Of a stretch of 64,000 nucleotides of DNA, positions 61,330 to 64,000 are shown piece by piece (position 1 is the first letter of the stretch; each line of letters starts with the position of its first letter). Both the position numbers and the translations under genes were made by a program. Origin of the DNA: Sphingobium boeckii (lineage in GTDB: Bacteria > Pseudomonadota > Alphaproteobacteria > Sphingomonadales > Sphingomonadaceae). The stretch lies in contig NZ_JACIJC010000002.1 of the NCBI RefSeq assembly GCF_014199215.1, positions 1 to 64,000 of the forward strand, written 5' to 3'. The notes under the pieces are model-generated. The model was given only the letters and a program-made list of their open reading frames with translations, searched no databases and was not told the DNA's origin.

Positions 61330-62685
61330 TCAGGCGCTCGGCAGCGTGAGGACGAAGCGGGCGCCCTGTCCCGGCGCGCTATCCACCAGGATATTGCCGC
61401 CCATCGCGCGCGCCAGCTTGCGGGCGATATAAAGCCCAAGCCCCGATCCACCGGGCTCAGACACATCCACCCGTTCGAACTTGTCGAAAATGCGCTCGTG
61501 ATCCGCACTGTCGATGCCTTTGCCCTGATCCGCAACGATCACGGTGGCCACCCCGCCCTCTTCCTCGCAGCGGATCCACACCATCCCGGCATCGGGCGAA
61601 TAGCGCACCGCATTGCCGATCAGATTGACCAGGATCTGCAGCACGCGCTTGAACTCCCCGCGCGCGGGCAACGGCTCGTTATCGGCGGGACGATCGATCC
61701 GCACCCCGCGCTCCCCGGCGCGCACCGCGAGCAGGCCCGAAGCGCGGCGCGCGATATCGGCCAGATCGATCTTTTCCATCGCAGGCCGGTAATCAGGGCG
61801 CTCGATTGCCTGCAGATCGACCAGATCGTCCACCAGCGCGAGCAAATGCCGGCCCGCAGAGGCGATGTCGGACGCATAATCGGCATAATCGCGGCGCAAT
61901 GGCCCTTCATTCTGCGCGCTGATCGTTTCCGCCTTGGCGATGATCCGTGCCAGCGGCTGACGCAACGCATTGTCCAGACGTTCGCCAAAGGCATCGTCCG
62001 GTGGCGTGGCATCTTCCACCAGCGCGAGCTTTACCGGCGGCTGGACGCAGGACGCGCTGCCGCGAAACCCGCAAAAGCGACCGCGGCCGTCCAGCATCGG
62101 CACGGCAGACAGCTCGACGATCAGGCTGGTTTCCCGCAGCATCGCACGCTGTCCCGAAAAGGCACGATGCGCGCCAAGACCGCTCAGCAGCGGCATATCC
62201 TGTTCGTCATTCTCGAAAAGCTGGAACAACCCGGTCAAAGGCTTGCCGATCACCGATCCGGCGAGCACGCCCATCACCCGCTCGGCGGAGGCGGAGAGCG
62301 CGATCAGCCGCATTTCGGCATCGGTTTCCCAGAGCCAGTCTGCAGATGCGCGTAGAAAATCGGTTTCGCGGTCGATCTGCGCGGCCGGGGCCGGCAGCCG
62401 CGGCGGGCGCGGCGTCCATCCGCCGATGGTTAGGCGCACATGGCCGTCTTCCGGCTCCGCGCGCACCCACAGATCCAGATCATTGTCGGTATCGGCGGCG
62501 ATCACCCCGCGCGAGATCAAGATGCCCAGCCGCTGCGCCAGCCGCACCAGCGTGGCGATCTGGGGCACCGCGATCGTGCCGCCCTCCTCGCCGCCCGCGC
62601 GCAAATGCAGCCCCAGCAACGGTGGATCCGCCTCGACAAGGCGTCCGTGCACATCGACCCGGCCGCTCACCGGTGCCGCATTCAT
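61330..62685 (-). CDS. PAS-domain histidine-kinase-like protein lacking the phospho-acceptor histidine
   Basis: 451 residues. N-terminal variable region (about 1-105), PAS domain (about 108-215, DFLRASADWLWETDAEMRLI), helical dimerisation region (about 230-300) and ATPase domain (about 320-451) with N box LVNLIGNAVRYSPDAG, G1 VADQGKGID, F box FDKFERV and G2 GSGLGLYIARKLA. In the H box, where SHELRTPL is expected, it reads LDNALRQPL, so residue 239 is Asn. No membrane segment is obvious. Overlaps the DUF2336 gene by 4 bases. Confidence 0.85.
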   Translation of the reverse strand: MNAAPVSGRVDVHGRLVEADPPLLGLHLRAGGEEGGTIAVPQIATLVRLAQRLGILISRGVIAADTDNDLDLWVRAEPEDGHVRLTIGGWTPRPPRLPAPAAQIDRETDFLRASADWLWETDAEMRLIALSASAERVMGVLAGSVIGKPLTGLFQLFENDEQDMPLLSGLGAHRAFSGQRAMLRETSLIVELSAVPMLDGRGRFCGFRGSASCVQPPVKLALVEDATPPDDAFGERLDNALRQPLARIIAKAETISAQNEGPLRRDYADYASDIASAGRHLLALVDDLVDLQAIERPDYRPAMEKIDLADIARRASGLLAVRAGERGVRIDRPADNEPLPARGEFKRVLQILVNLIGNAVRYSPDAGMVWIRCEEEGGVATVIVADQGKGIDSADHERIFDKFERVDVSEPGGSGLGLYIARKLARAMGGNILVDSAPGQGARFVLTLPSA

Positions 62686-63794
62686 GCCCAGCCATCCCGT
62701 CGCTCGGCCAATCCGGCCGCCAGCGCGGTGATCGCGGTGCGATAGCCATTGTCGATCTGCCACGGACGAATCGCTTCCATCGCGTGAACCCGGTCCAGCG
62801 TCTCATAAGCGTCGATCTGCTCGACCACCGCCGCATCATCCGTGCCGATCGCCATCATGATCGAAGCCGCCGCCTCACGCCCCACGTCCAGCGCGCGCAG
62901 CAACACCACGAGGCGGTCACCATAAGGCGGCAGCGCCATGCCACGCGCGGATTCGAAATCGATCCCGCCGCGCACCGCCAGCATCGCCACGAACAGCGAA
63001 AGCCGCCCCTCGAGACACGCGGCCTTGAGCATCATATCATTGAGCACGCCGCGATCGGACAATTGATAGACGAGCTGCATCGACGCGGCCTCGAGCGTTT
63101 CGCCCTCATCGTGCATGGACAGGCTGGCCCCGGCGGCATCCATCAGCGCGGCATCCACCGCGCCCGGCTCCGCCCGATGCTGGCGCACCATATATTCGCG
63201 CAAGGCCGCGGCCACCCACCACACCAGCCTGTAATGCAGGTCGGCCGGCAGATCGGTGCGCAGCAATGTGGGTTCGTCGAACATGTAGAGCCGGCGGCTT
63301 TCCGCGATGAGCAGCGCCATGGCGGCAATCGCCACCTCGGGATCCTCGTCGCTCAGCAAGGTCTCGACAAGCCGCGATTCGGGTTCGAAATCGTTACGGC
63401 GCAGCATCTGGGAGATGCGCTGTTCCTCCACGCGCGCGAGCAGCAGCGAAACGAGTTCGACATCGTGCAGCGCCCGCGCCCGATCCAGCACGGGCATGGC
63501 GAGCGAAACGCGCATACTGCCGAGCGCCGTCAGCAATTCCGCGGAAAAATGCGGCGAATCCGCAGCGACGATATGCTGGCGCAGGTCGCTTTCCACCGCG
63601 GCGACAAGCCGCGTGAGAAAATGACGGACGGTGACTCGCTGATAATCGTTCAGCCGCATCGTTTCGGGCAGAAACAGATCGACGAGCGACGCCAGCCGCT
63701 TGCGCGCGCCATGCGCCGCGCGGGCGGCATCGGCGAGCAAGCGCTCCGCCCCTATCGGCTGAGCGGCCGAACCGTCATCGTCATCAGCGAACAT
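62682..63794 (-). CDS. DUF2336 domain protein
   Basis: 370 residues, all-helical, typical of the alphaproteobacterial DUF2336 family (ARKRLASLVDLFLPETMRLN, VRHFLTRLVAAVESDLRQHI, and repeats of helices to the end). No catalytic motif is visible. It is encoded just ahead of the kinase-like protein with a 4-base ATGA overlap, suggesting they act together. Function unknown. Confidence 0.85.
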   Translation of the reverse strand: MFADDDDGSAAQPIGAERLLADAARAAHGARKRLASLVDLFLPETMRLNDYQRVTVRHFLTRLVAAVESDLRQHIVAADSPHFSAELLTALGSMRVSLAMPVLDRARALHDVELVSLLLARVEEQRISQMLRRNDFEPESRLVETLLSDEDPEVAIAAMALLIAESRRLYMFDEPTLLRTDLPADLHYRLVWWVAAALREYMVRQHRAEPGAVDAALMDAAGASLSMHDEGETLEAASMQLVYQLSDRGVLNDMMLKAACLEGRLSLFVAMLAVRGGIDFESARGMALPPYGDRLVVLLRALDVGREAAASIMMAIGTDDAAVVEQIDAYETLDRVHAMEAIRPWQIDNGYRTAITALAAGLAERRDGWA

Positions 63795-63818
63795 GGACGT
63801 GAATATAAGGCGCTATAG

Positions 63819-64000
63819 TTAAATTGACCCTAACCCTGGGGCACGCCGGCCCAGCAATCTTTGTCCGGCGATCACGGCGCTGAAACCCGCGAGGCAGACC
63901 GCGCCGAGGCTCCAGTGCGGCAGGCCGAAGGCGGCGAATGGCCATGCCAGCAAAGCCATGGCCGCCGGGCCGGCCAGCGCGCGGCCCAGCAGATGTTCGG
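63819..64000 (-). CDS. C-terminal part of a membrane protein (runs off the window)
   Basis: The visible 60 codons end in TAA at 63819-63821. The reading includes hydrophobic runs (LAGPAAMALLAWPFAAFGLP, LGAVCLAGFSAVIAGQRLLG), consistent with two membrane helices, and ends GRRAPGLGSI. The start lies beyond 64000. Family cannot be judged from this piece. Confidence 0.5.
   Translation of the reverse strand, partial: EHLLGRALAGPAAMALLAWPFAAFGLPHWSLGAVCLAGFSAVIAGQRLLGRRAPGLGSI

Noticed and set aside
1-64000. tRNA, rRNA genes and CRISPR arrays
   Set aside because: No cloverleaf, rRNA or repeat-spacer pattern was recognised; the repeats found are palindromic and irregularly placed.

Overview
The window reads as one contiguous chromosomal segment of a GC-rich alphaproteobacterium, most likely a member of the Sphingomonadaceae (Sphingomonas or a close relative). 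This rests on protein flavour, on gene orders such as ppiD-trpEGDC-moaC-moeA-lexA-osmC beside comEC/gltX/gltA and fabD-fabG-acpP-fabF-mltG, on the alphaproteobacterial cys cluster (siroheme methylase, DUF2849, sulfite reductase, DUF934, cysH), and on a GTTC-N7-GTTC SOS box in front of lexA. No rRNA, tRNA or CRISPR array was recognised.

Layout. 1-6 kb: the end of a probable IS21-like remnant, then a kynurenine-pathway locus (Lrp-type regulator divergent from kynA-kynB-kynU) followed by an aminobenzoate-type acyl-CoA ligase. Convergent to it is a wreck in which the 5' part of a LysR regulator gene is joined to the 3' part of a phenylalanine hydroxylase gene. 6-16 kb: a secreted tannase/feruloyl esterase, an M17 aminopeptidase, a small HTH protein, rimO, a TrkA-N potassium channel, MarR and NlpC/P60 proteins, argC, and a ccdAB toxin-antitoxin pair with a perfect operator palindrome. 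16-21 kb: a peroxiredoxin and the fatty-acid synthesis cluster. 21-26 kb: a tripartite efflux system with a split MacB. 26-31 kb: an RcnB-like protein, a vapBC-type pair, a nitronate-monooxygenase-like flavoprotein, a glycosyltransferase and a hydrolase. 31-38 kb: SelO, AstD and sulfate assimilation. 38-44 kb: an uncharacterised ATP-grasp/nucleotidyltransferase pair, dnaB, UPF0262, a GH25-like protein, cdd and dcd. 44-47 kb: small envelope proteins and tpiA. 47-61 kb: ppiD, tryptophan and molybdopterin genes, lexA, osmC, comEC, gltX and gltA. 61-64 kb: a kinase-like PAS protein without the phospho-acceptor histidine, a DUF2336 partner, and a truncated membrane protein.

How the genes work together. 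Tryptophan metabolism appears twice: anthranilate is made from chorismate by trpE/trpG and consumed by trpD, and it is regenerated from tryptophan by kynA/B/U and probably activated to its CoA thioester. CobA supplies the siroheme precursor for the sulfite reductase encoded in the same cluster. FabD, FabG, AcpP and FabF form one biosynthetic unit, with a hairpin after acpP that could set its expression above fabF.

The most distinctive sequence-level feature is the density of intergenic palindromic repeats of at least six families. Several sit inside operons (cdd/dcd, trpD/trpC, fabD/fabG, two in the cys cluster, moaC/moeA). One is translated as the C-terminal tail of ComEC. The best candidates for something new are the ATP-grasp/nucleotidyltransferase pair, the histidine-less kinase with DUF2336, the GH25-like protein with substituted catalytic acids, and the lysR/phhA chimera.
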